Shown here: positions 1-6,939 of the stretch, piece by piece | How the letters are laid out: every line of letters begins with the position of its first letter | Position numbering within the stretch: the stretch's first letter is position 1 | Assembly: GCA_016791285.1 (NCBI GenBank) | Contig: JAEUMX010000325.1 | Location: 1 to 9,780, forward strand | Length of the DNA stretch: 9,780 nucleotides | Direction of reading: 5' to 3' | Origin: Burkholderiales bacterium | GTDB lineage: Bacteria > Pseudomonadota > Gammaproteobacteria > Burkholderiales > JAEUMW01 | Made by a program: the position numbers and the translations under genes | The notes under the pieces: model-generated | What the model was told of the DNA's origin: nothing | Databases searched by the model: none | What the model saw: the letters and a program-made list of their open reading frames with translations, nothing else

Positions 1-1
1 G

Positions 2-286
2 AAGCTGCGTTACTCGGCCGATTTCTTCGGCCCCATCTTCGAACCGGACGCGGTGCGGGCGTACGCCCGCGGGTTGAGCGCGCTGCAGGACGTGCTCGGC
101 GTGCTGAACGACGCCGCCGTGACGGGACGGCTGCTGCAGGAACTCGCGGCACGCCATCCCGATTCCTCGTACGCGGAATCGATCGGCATCGTGAGCGGCT
201 GGACCCGGCAGTTCATGCTCGAGCGACTCGGCCACCTGGCGGAGGCCTGGGATCGCTTCGAGGACGCGAAGCCTTTCTGGCGCTGA
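2..286 (+). CDS. CHAD-domain protein, C-terminal end (5' end outside window)
   Basis: The reading frame is open from base 2 and stops with TGA at 284-286, giving 94 residues of the C-terminus. It opens with KLRYSADFF at residues 1-9 and then carries LQDVLGVLND. These match the last part of the CHAD domain (conserved KKLRY..EFF and LQD.LG..ND), an alpha-helical bundle rich in basic and His residues. CHAD domains are known to bind inorganic polyphosphate, and they occur alone or fused to a CYTH triphosphatase domain. Only the end is visible, so a fusion cannot be judged. sixA starts 68 bases downstream on the same strand, followed by pap, so the three may be cotranscribed. The frame has the same strong G/C third-position bias as its neighbours. 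An internal ATG at 53 falls within the conserved domain and is not the real start. Confidence 0.82.
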   Translation, partial: KLRYSADFFGPIFEPDAVRAYARGLSALQDVLGVLNDAAVTGRLLQELAARHPDSSYAESIGIVSGWTRQFMLERLGHLAEAWDRFEDAKPFWR

Positions 287-354
287 GACTTCGCGATCAC
301 AGTTCGGTAACATTCCATACGGATGAGCAGGCCCCCCGCAGAGAGGAAGACTCA

Positions 355-807
355 ATGGATCTCATCTTATGGCGCCATGCCGAGGCGGAGGACAGCGTCC
401 CGGACAGCGAGCGCAAGCTCACCGCGAAGGGCTGCAAACAGGCGGAAAAGGTAGGAGGCTGGCTCGCGGAGCGCTTGCCTGACGATGCGCGGATCCTCGT
501 CAGCCCCGCCGCGCGTGCCCAGCAAACCGCGGCGGCGCTCGAGCGGCCCTTCGACACCGTGCCTGCCGTCGGTCTCGTTGCTTCGCACGAATCGCTCCTC
601 GCGGCCGCCGGCTGGCCCGACCACGCGGGCACGGTCGTGATCGTCGGCCACCAGCCCGTGCTCGGCGAAGTCGCCGCGCGGCTGCTCTCCGGCAAGGTAT
701 CGAGCTGGGGCATCAAGAAGGGCGCGCTCTGGTGGCTCAGCCGTCGCGGCCGAGCGGCCGGCGCCGAAGCGACACTGCGGGCCGTCATCGGCCCCGATCT
801 CATCTAG
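355..807 (+). CDS. sixA: Phosphohistidine phosphatase SixA
   Basis: This is a cytoplasmic phosphatase of the histidine phosphatase (RHG/phosphoglycerate mutase-like) superfamily, 150 residues, the usual size for SixA. It begins MDLILWRHAEAE, with the RHA motif at residues 7-9 and the nucleophilic His at 8. Arg54 in SPAARAQQTAA supplies the second phosphate-binding Arg, and VGHQP around 98-101 holds the second catalytic His (99). SixA dephosphorylates phosphohistidine; in E. coli its known target is NPr of the nitrogen PTS, and an earlier proposal was ArcB. The start is supported by a purine-rich GAGAGG ribosome site at 341-346, eight bases upstream of the ATG. The stop is 20 bases before pap, so the two are probably one transcript. 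The CHAD protein and polyphosphate enzymes nearby suggest a phosphate-metabolism role; that part is inference. Confidence 0.9.
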   Translation: MDLILWRHAEAEDSVPDSERKLTAKGCKQAEKVGGWLAERLPDDARILVSPAARAQQTAAALERPFDTVPAVGLVASHESLLAAAGWPDHAGTVVIVGHQPVLGEVAARLLSGKVSSWGIKKGALWWLSRRGRAAGAEATLRAVIGPDLI

Positions 808-815
808 CGCGATCC

Positions 816-820
816 AGAGG
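816..820 (+). promoter_or_regulatory. Ribosome binding site of pap (sets the start at 828)
   Basis: AGAGG lies seven bases before the ATG at 828, just after the sixA stop at 805-807. It supports 828 over the in-frame ATG at 732, which would overlap sixA by 76 bases and add 32 Arg/Ser-rich residues unlike the family. Confidence 0.6.
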
Positions 821-827
821 ACGCAGC

Positions 828-2306
828 ATGTTCGAATCCGCGGAGCTCGGCCACAAAGTCGACAAGCAGGCCTACAAGGAAGAGGAGCCCAAGCTGCGCG
901 AGGCGCTGCTCAACGCGCAGTACGATCTGCACGAGAACGGCAGCTTCGCCGTGTTGCTGATCATCTCGGGCCCGGAAGGCGCGGGGCGCTCCGAGATGGT
1001 GAACGTGCTGAAGGAGTGGCTGGATCCGCGCCACCTGGTGATCCAGGCGTTTGGCAAGCGCTCCGACGAGGAACGGGAACGGCCGATGCCCTGGCGCTAC
1101 TGGCGGGCGTTGCCGCCGAAGGGGCGTATCGGCATCTTGTTCAACGGCTGGTACGGCGAGGCGTTCGTGCAGCGCATCCTGGGCAACTCGTCGGCGGCGG
1201 AGTTCGAGCGCCAGTTGGCCGGCATCATGCACCACGAGGACATGCTCGCGCACGAGCGCGTGCTGATCTTGAAGTTCTGGATGCACCTGTCGAAGAAGGA
1301 CTTCCAGGCGCGCCACAAGGAACTGTCGAAGCGCCCGGAAACGCGCTGGCGCGTGACCAAGGAAGACAAGGCGACGTACCGGCGGTACGACGACTTGAGG
1401 GAGGTCGCGGAGCTCGGCCTGCGCGAGACGAGCACCGCGCACGCGCCGTGGATCGTGGTGGAGGGGCTCGACGAGCGCTACCGCAACCTCACTGTCGGCA
1501 CCATCCTGTTGAACGCGTTGCGCGATCGGCTCGCGCAGAAGAAATCGAGGGCGGCCCCCCAGGTGACTGCGCCTCTCATCGACCGTCACGGGGGCCCGAA
1601 CCTGCTTGAAAGCCTCGATCTCACGAAGACGCTCGCGCGCGAGGAATACAAGACCGAGCTCGCGAAGTGGCAGGCGCGCCTCGGCACGCTTACGCGCGCG
1701 CCGAAGTTCGGCAAGATCGCGCTCGTGGCGGTCTTCGAGGGCAACGACGCCGCCGGCAAGGGCGGCGCCATCCGGCGCATCACCTCGGCTCTGGACGCGC
1801 GCGCCTACAATGTCTACCCGATCGCCGCACCCACCGACGAGGAGCGCGCGCAGCCCTACCTGTGGCGCTTCTGGCGCCACGTGCCGCGCCGCCGCGGGAT
1901 CGCGATCTTCGACCGCTCGTGGTACGGCCGCGTGCTGGTGGAACGGGTGGAGAGTTTCTGCTCGGTCGACGACTGGATGCGGGCCTTCGGTGAGATCAAC
2001 GACTTCGAGGAACGGCTCGCCGCCTTCGGCATTGTCGTCGCGAAGTTCTGGCTCTCCATTAGCAAGGACGAGCAGGAGCGCCGGTTCCGGGAGCGGGAGC
2101 GCACGCCGTTCAAGCGTTTCAAGATCACGAAAGAGGACTGGCGCAACCGCATGAAATGGGATCAGTACGTCGATGCCGTGTGCGACATGGTCGACCGCAC
2201 CAGCACCGAGTGCGCACCCTGGACGCTCGTCGAGGCAAACGACAAGCTGTACGCCCGGGTGAAGGTTCTGAAGACGCTCTGCGAGCGCATCGAGGCCGCC
2301 CTGTAA
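828..2306 (+). CDS. pap: Polyphosphate:AMP phosphotransferase (tandem PPK2 domains, class II)
   Basis: The 492-residue product carries two PPK2 domains in tandem, the layout of class II PPK2 enzymes (Acinetobacter Pap, Pseudomonas PA3455), which transfer phosphate from polyphosphate to AMP to make ADP. The C-terminal domain (about 265-492) has an intact Walker A, GNDAAGKG at 305-312, and Walker B, FDRSWYG at 361-367. The N-terminal domain (about 20-235) has degenerate counterparts: GPEGAGRS at 48-55, with Arg in place of the Walker Lys, and FNGWYGE at 105-111, without the Asp. Catalysis should therefore rest with the C-terminal half, as reported for this class. Length is normal for the family. 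The gene follows sixA by 20 bases and ends 49 bases from the convergent ppx stop. Pap and Ppx would compete for polyphosphate, one recovering the bond energy as ADP and the other releasing Pi. Confidence 0.93.
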   Translation: MFESAELGHKVDKQAYKEEEPKLREALLNAQYDLHENGSFAVLLIISGPEGAGRSEMVNVLKEWLDPRHLVIQAFGKRSDEERERPMPWRYWRALPPKGRIGILFNGWYGEAFVQRILGNSSAAEFERQLAGIMHHEDMLAHERVLILKFWMHLSKKDFQARHKELSKRPETRWRVTKEDKATYRRYDDLREVAELGLRETSTAHAPWIVVEGLDERYRNLTVGTILLNALRDRLAQKKSRAAPQVTAPLIDRHGGPNLLESLDLTKTLAREEYKTELAKWQARLGTLTRAPKFGKIALVAVFEGNDAAGKGGAIRRITSALDARAYNVYPIAAPTDEERAQPYLWRFWRHVPRRRGIAIFDRSWYGRVLVERVESFCSVDDWMRAFGEINDFEERLAAFGIVVAKFWLSISKDEQERRFRERERTPFKRFKITKEDWRNRMKWDQYVDAVCDMVDRTSTECAPWTLVEANDKLYARVKVLKTLCERIEAAL

Positions 2307-2307
2307 C

Positions 2308-2342
2308 GCCCCGACTCGACCGCCGACCGGGCGGGCCGGGGC
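2308..2342. terminator. GC-rich hairpin between convergent pap and ppx, possible two-way terminator
   Basis: An inner stem CCGCC (2320-2324) pairs with GGCGG (2330-2334) around a 5-base loop. An outer pair, GCCCCG (2308-2313) and CGGGGC (2337-2342), encloses it. The element fills the 49-base gap between the pap stop (2306) and the ppx stop (2356), where a bidirectional terminator is expected. No T-run follows on either strand, so it is not a classic intrinsic terminator; the position is the better evidence. Confidence 0.35.
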
Positions 2343-2355
2343 CGCGCCGCCTGCG

Positions 2356-3870
2356 TCAACCCGCGGCGACGGTCGCCACCTGCGCTCCGATCAGCGTGAC
2401 GGTCATCCTGACGCCCAGGCTCTTCCACTCGACGATCTCGGTTTCGAGGGCAGCCGCCGTGAGCGGATGCAGCGCGAGCCAGCTCTCGTCCAGGGCGACC
2501 TCGACGCGTTGTCCGGCAACGCTGAGTCGGATGTCCGGCGGCGTGACCCCCACGCGCGAGCGGTAGAAGAGCGTGGCGAGCCGCAAGGCGAGCGTCGGCA
2601 GGAGCCGCTCGGGGCCGTCGAGCAGCCCCTGCATCTTCTTGAGTCCGCCGCGGTGGCCGAGCACGATGAGCCCGAGGTGCGCCTGTTCCATACGCGAGAA
2701 GCCGGGCATGTCGGCATTGCGCAGGATGTAGGCGGAATGCTTGTGGAACCCCGAGTGCGCGATGGCGAGACCGACCTCGTGCAGGCGCGCGGCCCAGCGC
2801 AGAATCTGCTCGACGTCCTCGGCATCGAGCTGGGCGTCGCGGGCGACCTGATCGAAGAAGTCGAGCGCCAGATGCTCCACGCGCTCGGCGTGGGCCGCGT
2901 CGACCTGGTAGCGCTGCATGAATTGCTGGACCGTGCCATCGCGCAGGTCGCGATCGTGAAAACGTCCGATGAGGTCGTAGAGGATGCCCTCGCGCATGGC
3001 ACCGGTGGCGATGGTCATGCGCTTCACCTTGAGCTCCGCGAAGATGGCCGCCATGATCGCGAAGCCGCCCAGCAGGACCGGCACCCGGTCACTGCGCAGT
3101 CCCGGCAGTGAGATCGTGTTGATGTCCCCCGCCTTGAGCAGGCAGGCGCGCAGCTGATCGAGCCCCTTGGGCGTGATCTCGCCCCTGCCCCAGCCGTTCA
3201 ACTGCAGGATCTCCGAGAGCGCGCGGGCGGTGCCGGAGGAGCCGACTGCCTGCTGCCAGTTGCCGGCGGCGAATTCGGCGGCGATGACCTCCAGCTCGCC
3301 GCGGGCCGCGAGCTCGGCCTTGCCCAGGTTGCTCTTGGTGATCTTGCCGGAGGGAAAGTAGCGCAGACTGTGGCTCACGCACCCCATGTACAGACTTTCC
3401 AGCTTGCGCGGCGCGAGCCCGGCGCCGATGATGAACTCGGTCGAGCCGCCGCCGATATCGGCCACCAGACGCTTCGCGTTCGAAGGCGGCAGGCTCTGCG
3501 CCACCCCGAGATAGATGAGGCGCGCCTCTTCGCGACCCGCCACCACGTCGATCGGAAAGCCCAGGGCGAGCTCCGCGCGGCGCACGAACTGCGTGGCGTT
3601 CTTCGCCACCCGCAGGGTGTTGGTGCCGACCGCGCGCACCGCATGACGGTCGAGCCCGCGGATGCGCTCGGCGAATCGCCGCAGGCAATCGAGCGCGCGC
3701 TCCTGCGACGCTTCGTCGAGATGCTTCTCCGGGGTCAGCCCCGCCGCCAGCCGGACCTTCTCGCTCAAGGCGTCGAGCGGATAGATGCGATCCTCGACCA
3801 CCTTGGCGACCTGCAGGCGAAAACTGTTCGACCCCAGGTCGACGGCGGCGATGGTGGAATGACCGGGCAT
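2356..3870 (-). CDS. ppx: Exopolyphosphatase, Ppx/GppA family
   Basis: The 504-residue protein has the sugar kinase/Hsp70-type ATPase fold of Ppx/GppA phosphatases: phosphate 1 motif DLGSNSF at 11-17, GREEARLIYLG at 112-122 with the conserved catalytic Glu region, and phosphate 2 motif DIGGGSTE at 138-145. SSGTARALSE near 211-220 fits the hinge region. The C-terminal part (about 310-504) contains RLHEVG and HKHSAYIL near 362-383, an HD-like helical domain as in longer Ppx proteins. It removes terminal Pi from polyphosphate processively. GppA-type pppGpp phosphatase activity cannot be excluded from sequence, although the length and the phoU/pap setting favour Ppx. The start ATG (3868-3870) precedes the first motif by the usual ten residues; no strong Shine-Dalgarno is seen. 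phoU ends 35 bases upstream on the same strand, so the two are very likely cotranscribed. Confidence 0.93.
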   Translation of the reverse strand: MPGHSTIAAVDLGSNSFRLQVAKVVEDRIYPLDALSEKVRLAAGLTPEKHLDEASQERALDCLRRFAERIRGLDRHAVRAVGTNTLRVAKNATQFVRRAELALGFPIDVVAGREEARLIYLGVAQSLPPSNAKRLVADIGGGSTEFIIGAGLAPRKLESLYMGCVSHSLRYFPSGKITKSNLGKAELAARGELEVIAAEFAAGNWQQAVGSSGTARALSEILQLNGWGRGEITPKGLDQLRACLLKAGDINTISLPGLRSDRVPVLLGGFAIMAAIFAELKVKRMTIATGAMREGILYDLIGRFHDRDLRDGTVQQFMQRYQVDAAHAERVEHLALDFFDQVARDAQLDAEDVEQILRWAARLHEVGLAIAHSGFHKHSAYILRNADMPGFSRMEQAHLGLIVLGHRGGLKKMQGLLDGPERLLPTLALRLATLFYRSRVGVTPPDIRLSVAGQRVEVALDESWLALHPLTAAALETEIVEWKSLGVRMTVTLIGAQVATVAAG

Positions 3871-3905
3871 CGGAAGAGCCTAAGCCCTGGTTTGCGTGCC
3901 CGCGT

Positions 3906-4613
3906 TCAGCCGAGGACTTCCCGTTCCAGCTGCTCGACGGTGGTGTGGCGCACGTCCTTGCCTTTGACCAGGAACACGACGTACTCGGCGATGTTCTTCG
4001 CGTGGTCTCCGATGCGCTCGAGCGCCTTCGAGACGAACACGATCTCGAGCGAGAGCGAAATGGTGCGCGGATCTTCCATCATGAAGGTGATGAGCTGGCG
4101 CAGGATCGCGCGAAACTCCTCGTCGAGCTGCAGGTCGTCGCGCGCGACCTTGGCCGCGGTGGCGGTGTCGAGCCGGGCGAAGGCGTCGAGCGCCGTGCGC
4201 ACCATGCCGAGCGCGAGGTTGCCCATGCGCCGGATCTCGGTAAAACGCGGTGTGTGCAGGCGATCGGATTCGCAGACGAGCTTCGCCATGCGCGCGATCT
4301 TTTCCGCCTCGTCGCCGATGCGCTCCAGATCGGTCACCGTCTTCACCACCGCCATGATGAGCCGCAAGTCGCCCGCGGCCGGCTGACGGCGCGCGATGAT
4401 GTGGTTGCACATCTCGTCCATCTCGACCTCGAGCGCGTTCACCTTGTGGTCGTCGGCCACGATCTGGTCGATCAGCGGCAGGTTGCACGAGGACAGCGCA
4501 TCGATCGAGCGCACGATCTGCTGCTCCACCATCCCGCCCATCTGCAAGACGCGCGAGCGCAGCGACTCGAGCTCGGCGTCGTACTGCTTCGAAGTGTGGT
4601 GATCGTTGCTCAT
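3906..4613 (-). CDS. phoU: Phosphate-signalling protein PhoU
   Basis: The 235-residue product is of normal PhoU length and has the two-fold repeated three-helix layout. The two metal-binding signatures are DLERIGDEAEKIA at 95-107 and ALERIGDHAKNIAEYV at 197-212. The N-terminal helix holds LRSRVLQMGGMVEQQI at 18-33. PhoU is a peripheral cytoplasmic protein that links the PstSCAB phosphate transporter to the PhoR/PhoB two-component system, keeping the Pho regulon off when Pi is plentiful. Loss of PhoU typically leads to polyphosphate build-up. Pairing with ppx 35 bases downstream therefore makes sense, although no pst, phoR or phoB gene is in the window. rpiA lies 66 bases upstream on the same strand. 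The start ATG at 4611-4613 lacks a clear Shine-Dalgarno, but the N-terminus fits the family. Confidence 0.94.
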   Translation of the reverse strand: MSNDHHTSKQYDAELESLRSRVLQMGGMVEQQIVRSIDALSSCNLPLIDQIVADDHKVNALEVEMDEMCNHIIARRQPAAGDLRLIMAVVKTVTDLERIGDEAEKIARMAKLVCESDRLHTPRFTEIRRMGNLALGMVRTALDAFARLDTATAAKVARDDLQLDEEFRAILRQLITFMMEDPRTISLSLEIVFVSKALERIGDHAKNIAEYVVFLVKGKDVRHTTVEQLEREVLG

Positions 4614-4679
4614 GGCTTCAGGCCCGCTGTCGATCGGAGAACGTAACAGCCGATGATGACAGTTTCGTGGCAGGTCGCA

Positions 4680-5345
4680 TCAGACCGGCGTGAGTGTTTC
4701 CACGCCGCGCGCGGTGGCGAGCAGCAGCACGTCCGCGCCGCGGCGCGCGAAGAGGCCGTTCGTGACCACCCCCGGAATCTGGTTGATGCGGGTCTCCAGC
4801 TCGGCCGGGTTCGCGATGGCGAGGTCGTGCACATCGAGGATCACGTTGCCGTTGTCGGTGACGAAGCCTTCGCGCAGGCGCGGCGTGCCGCCCAGCTTCA
4901 CCAGCTCGCGCGCGACGAGTGCCCGTGCCATGGGAATCACCTCGACCGGCAGCGGAAAGCGGCCCAGCACGTCCTTGAGCTTGCTCTCGTCGGCCACGCA
5001 AACGAACGTCCGCGCCACCTGGGCCACGATCTTCTCGCGGGTGAGCGCGCCGCCGCCGCCCTTGATCATGTGCAGCCGGCGCGTGATCTCGTCGGCCCCG
5101 TCCACGTAGACGCGAAGCTCCTCCACGCAATTCAGGTCGAGCACTTCGATGCCGACAGCCCTGAGCCGGCTTGCGGTTGCCTCGGAGCTTGCGACCGCCG
5201 CATCGACCCGGTGCTTCACCTTGCCGAGTGCGTCGATGAAGAAGTTGGCGGTGCTGCCCGTGCCGACGCCGACCACCCCCCCCGTTGGCACGTGTGCGAT
5301 GGCCGCCTCGGCAGCTGCGCGTTTGAGATCGTCGGCGGTGCTCAT
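4680..5345 (-). CDS. rpiA: Ribose-5-phosphate isomerase A
   Basis: RpiA interconverts ribose 5-phosphate and ribulose 5-phosphate in the non-oxidative pentose phosphate pathway. The 221-residue protein is full length. It shows [13 protein letters not shown] at 26-38 (phosphate loop), SSEAT at 53-57, DGADE at 82-86 (active-site Asp residues at 82 and 85), [11 protein letters not shown] at 95-105 with the catalytic Glu at 104 (E. coli Glu103), TDNGN at 163-167 and GVVTNGLF at 192-199. All key residues are present. The ATG at 5343-5345 fits the family's N-terminal length. A plausible sigma-70 promoter lies just upstream, and phoU follows after 66 bases on the same strand, so rpiA may head an rpiA-phoU-ppx transcript. 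No functional tie between rpiA and the phosphate genes is established; it may be a passenger. Confidence 0.95.
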   Translation of the reverse strand: MSTADDLKRAAAEAAIAHVPTGGVVGVGTGSTANFFIDALGKVKHRVDAAVASSEATASRLRAVGIEVLDLNCVEELRVYVDGADEITRRLHMIKGGGGALTREKIVAQVARTFVCVADESKLKDVLGRFPLPVEVIPMARALVARELVKLGGTPRLREGFVTDNGNVILDVHDLAIANPAELETRINQIPGVVTNGLFARRGADVLLLATARGVETLTPV

Positions 5346-5378
5346 GATCGGACAAGGACGCGTCGTGATGAAACGGGA

Positions 5379-5407
5379 AGGATAGCCGCAAGCAGCCGCG
5401 CCGACAA
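5379..5407 (-). promoter_or_regulatory. Candidate sigma-70 promoter for rpiA (-phoU-ppx)
   Basis: Read on the - strand, TTGTCG (5402-5407) and TATCCT (5379-5384) are separated by exactly 17 bases; each matches four of six consensus positions. Transcription would begin near 5372, leaving a leader of about 27 bases before the rpiA ATG. A 5-bp inverted repeat, CGCGC (5397-5401) and GCGCG (5410-5414), brackets the -35 box and could be an operator or part of the lhgO 3' end. The whole 5346-5441 gap between rpiA and the lhgO stop contains nothing else I can identify. Confidence 0.38.
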
Positions 5408-5441
5408 TTGCGCGACATGCAGGTGAGCGAGTGATCTGCGC

Positions 5442-6659
5442 TTACTTTGATTCCTGGGCGGATCTGTCGGACCCTACTTCCGCGATGCGATCGATCAGAT
5501 AGTTGGCGATTGCCAACGAAGCGGTCGCACCCGGACTTGGCGCGTTGATGAGGTGCAGGGCGTTCTCGGCGCATACGATTTCGAAGTCCTGCAGGAGCGT
5601 TCCATCCGGCGCTAACGCCTGCGCTCGAACGCCTGACCCGCCGGGCGCGAGGTGGCGCTCCTCGACCGCAGGTACCAGTCGCTGGAGCGAGCGGCAGAAC
5701 TCGGACCGGCTGAGTGAGCGCTTGAACTCGAAGAACGTCATCGACGGATAGCGGGCCATAAAACGCCAGAAACCGCTGTACCCAAAGGTGTCAACTACAT
5801 CCTTAAGCACGAAATCGGAGTAACGGTAACCCTCCCGGGCTGTGGCGAGCACTGCATTCGGCCCTGCTTCGATGCCGCCGTGGATCATGCGGGTGAAGTG
5901 CACCCCTAGAAACGGGAATCTAGGATCCGGCACCGGGTATATGAGATTCCTTACGAGGTCACGCCCTTCTTTGCTCAACTGATAATATTCGCCTCGGAAC
6001 GGGACGATCCGCGTGCTTCGTTTGAGCCCGGACAGCGCGAGCACCCGATCGCAGTGCAACCCAGCCGTGTTAACGAGGAACCTTGCCGGACGACCGTTGA
6101 CCGCCCAGCCCGCCTGGGTGCGACACAAGTCCTCTACGGGGGTCCCCGTTAGCACCTCACCGCCACTTGCAACGATCAACTTCTGAAGAGTGCGGCAGAC
6201 CGCAGGATAGTCGACGATTCCTTCCTCGGGCACCCGGACGGCGGCGACGCCCGCAACGTGCGGCTCGATCTCTCGCATCTGATCCGCATTCAGCCACGCC
6301 AATCCACGCAGCCCGTTGCGCTGGCCGCGGTCGTATAGGTCGCGAAGGCGCGGGATTTCCTCCTGCGAGCACGCTACCACGAGCTTGCCGCAAACATCGT
6401 GAGCGATCGCGTGGCGCTCGCAGAATGCCCGCATCTGCCGAATCCCGGTAACCGCGAGCTGGGCCTTCAGTGACCCAGGCTTGTAGTACAGCCCGGCATG
6501 CAGAACACCACTGTTGTGTCCGCTTTGGTGTTTGCCGACTTCCGGCTCCTTCTCGAAGAGGGACACTTTCACTCGGGGGAAGCGTTGTGTCAGGCGGTAG
6601 GCCAAAGCTAGGCCGATGATGCCGCCGCCGACGATTGCGTAGTACGTTGATTCAGACAT
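5442..6659 (-). CDS. lhgO: L-2-hydroxyglutarate oxidase (FAD-dependent)
   Basis: The 405-residue protein belongs to the DAO-type FAD oxidoreductases and matches LhgO/YgaF, which oxidises L-2-hydroxyglutarate to 2-oxoglutarate and passes electrons to the quinone pool at the membrane. The N-terminal dinucleotide-binding motif is IVGGGIIGLALAYRL at 9-23, followed by the Glu that binds the adenosine ribose (SLFEKEPEVG, 33-42). HNSGVLHAGLYY at 48-59 is a hallmark of this family. VNTAGLHCDRV at 197-207 is the second FAD-binding segment. NAPSPGATASLAIANYL near the C-terminus completes the FAD site. Length is typical (about 400). There is no strong Shine-Dalgarno. Codons are visibly less GC-biased than in rpiA, phoU and ppx. 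It diverges from a Gfo/Idh/MocA oxidoreductase, with 280 bases between their starts. A related DAO enzyme with another hydroxy-acid or amine substrate is possible. Confidence 0.87.
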   Translation of the reverse strand: MSESTYYAIVGGGIIGLALAYRLTQRFPRVKVSLFEKEPEVGKHQSGHNSGVLHAGLYYKPGSLKAQLAVTGIRQMRAFCERHAIAHDVCGKLVVACSQEEIPRLRDLYDRGQRNGLRGLAWLNADQMREIEPHVAGVAAVRVPEEGIVDYPAVCRTLQKLIVASGGEVLTGTPVEDLCRTQAGWAVNGRPARFLVNTAGLHCDRVLALSGLKRSTRIVPFRGEYYQLSKEGRDLVRNLIYPVPDPRFPFLGVHFTRMIHGGIEAGPNAVLATAREGYRYSDFVLKDVVDTFGYSGFWRFMARYPSMTFFEFKRSLSRSEFCRSLQRLVPAVEERHLAPGGSGVRAQALAPDGTLLQDFEIVCAENALHLINAPSPGATASLAIANYLIDRIAEVGSDRSAQESK

Positions 6660-6760
6660 TCGCTGTAGGATCTCTAGCTCTAGTCAAGGCGATTTAACCA
6701 AGCCGCACGACCAAGTTCGGTCGCCGCAGCCCGCAGAGTTACTGCCGTGATACGAAACTT

Positions 6761-6816
6761 CTCGGCTATGCCTACGAGAAAAATCGGCTCCTTATCAATC
6801 GATTCAGCTCGGCTAT
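6761..6816. repeat. Nine-base direct repeat in the divergent promoter region
   Basis: CTCGGCTAT occurs at 6761-6769 and again at 6808-6816, offset 47 bases. The first copy also lies in an inverted repeat, TTCTCG (6759-6764) with CGAGAA (6775-6780). The second copy overlaps the candidate -10 box at 6814-6819. The position would suit a regulator site, but two short copies can arise by chance. Confidence 0.3.
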
Positions 6817-6819
6817 ACT
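6792..6819 (+). promoter_or_regulatory. Weak sigma-70-like promoter candidate for the Gfo/Idh/MocA gene
   Basis: TATACT (6814-6819) matches five of six -10 positions. TTATCA (6792-6797), 16 bases upstream, matches four of six -35 positions. Transcription would start near 6826, leaving a leader of about 114 bases before the ATG at 6940. Confidence 0.3.
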
Positions 6820-6939
6820 GAGAATAGAAATTGTAGACGCCGTTCATGTGACTTGTGGGAAAGATCACCCGTTGCCGAACCGTAACTGCTTTCGAATGCA
6901 GTATGGATTCAGTAAGCTCACCATGACGGGTCTGCGCGC

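Larger units (their letters stand above)
6660..6939. other. Divergent intergenic region between lhgO and the Gfo/Idh/MocA gene
   Basis: This 280-base stretch separates two divergent starts and should hold both promoters. It is richer in A/T than the rest of the window. Two long open frames cross it. One, on the - strand, could start at GTG 6866-6868 and stop at 6680-6682, 20 bases before the lhgO ATG (62 residues, containing FLVGIAEKFRITAV). The other, on the + strand, is open from 6698 to the TGA at 6941-6943. I recognise neither as a known family; both may be chance, or one may be a remnant of a decayed gene. A 9-base direct repeat and a weak + strand promoter candidate are listed separately. 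Confidence 0.5.

Noticed and set aside
732..827. Upstream in-frame ATG at 732 as the pap start
   Set aside because: It would overlap the well-supported sixA by 76 bases and add a basic, Ser-rich tail absent from the family; the ATG at 828 has a ribosome site at 816-820.
804..1880. A 358-codon open frame on the - strand opposite pap
   Set aside because: It is an Arg/Val/Leu-rich mirror of a high-GC gene with no recognisable domain, and it lies wholly across strongly supported coding sequence on the + strand.
3370..4386. A 338-codon open frame on the + strand opposite ppx and phoU
   Set aside because: It spans two certain genes and their gap, its composition is that of an antisense shadow, and no motif is present.
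5391..5414. Hairpin after lhgO as an intrinsic terminator
   Set aside because: The 5-bp stem has an 8-base loop, no T-run follows on the - strand, and it overlaps the better-supported rpiA promoter.
4618..5574. A 318-codon frame on the - strand overlapping rpiA and the lhgO end
   Set aside because: It is out of frame with rpiA, very rich in Arg and Gly, and crosses the rpiA promoter and the lhgO stop; it is a high-GC artefact.
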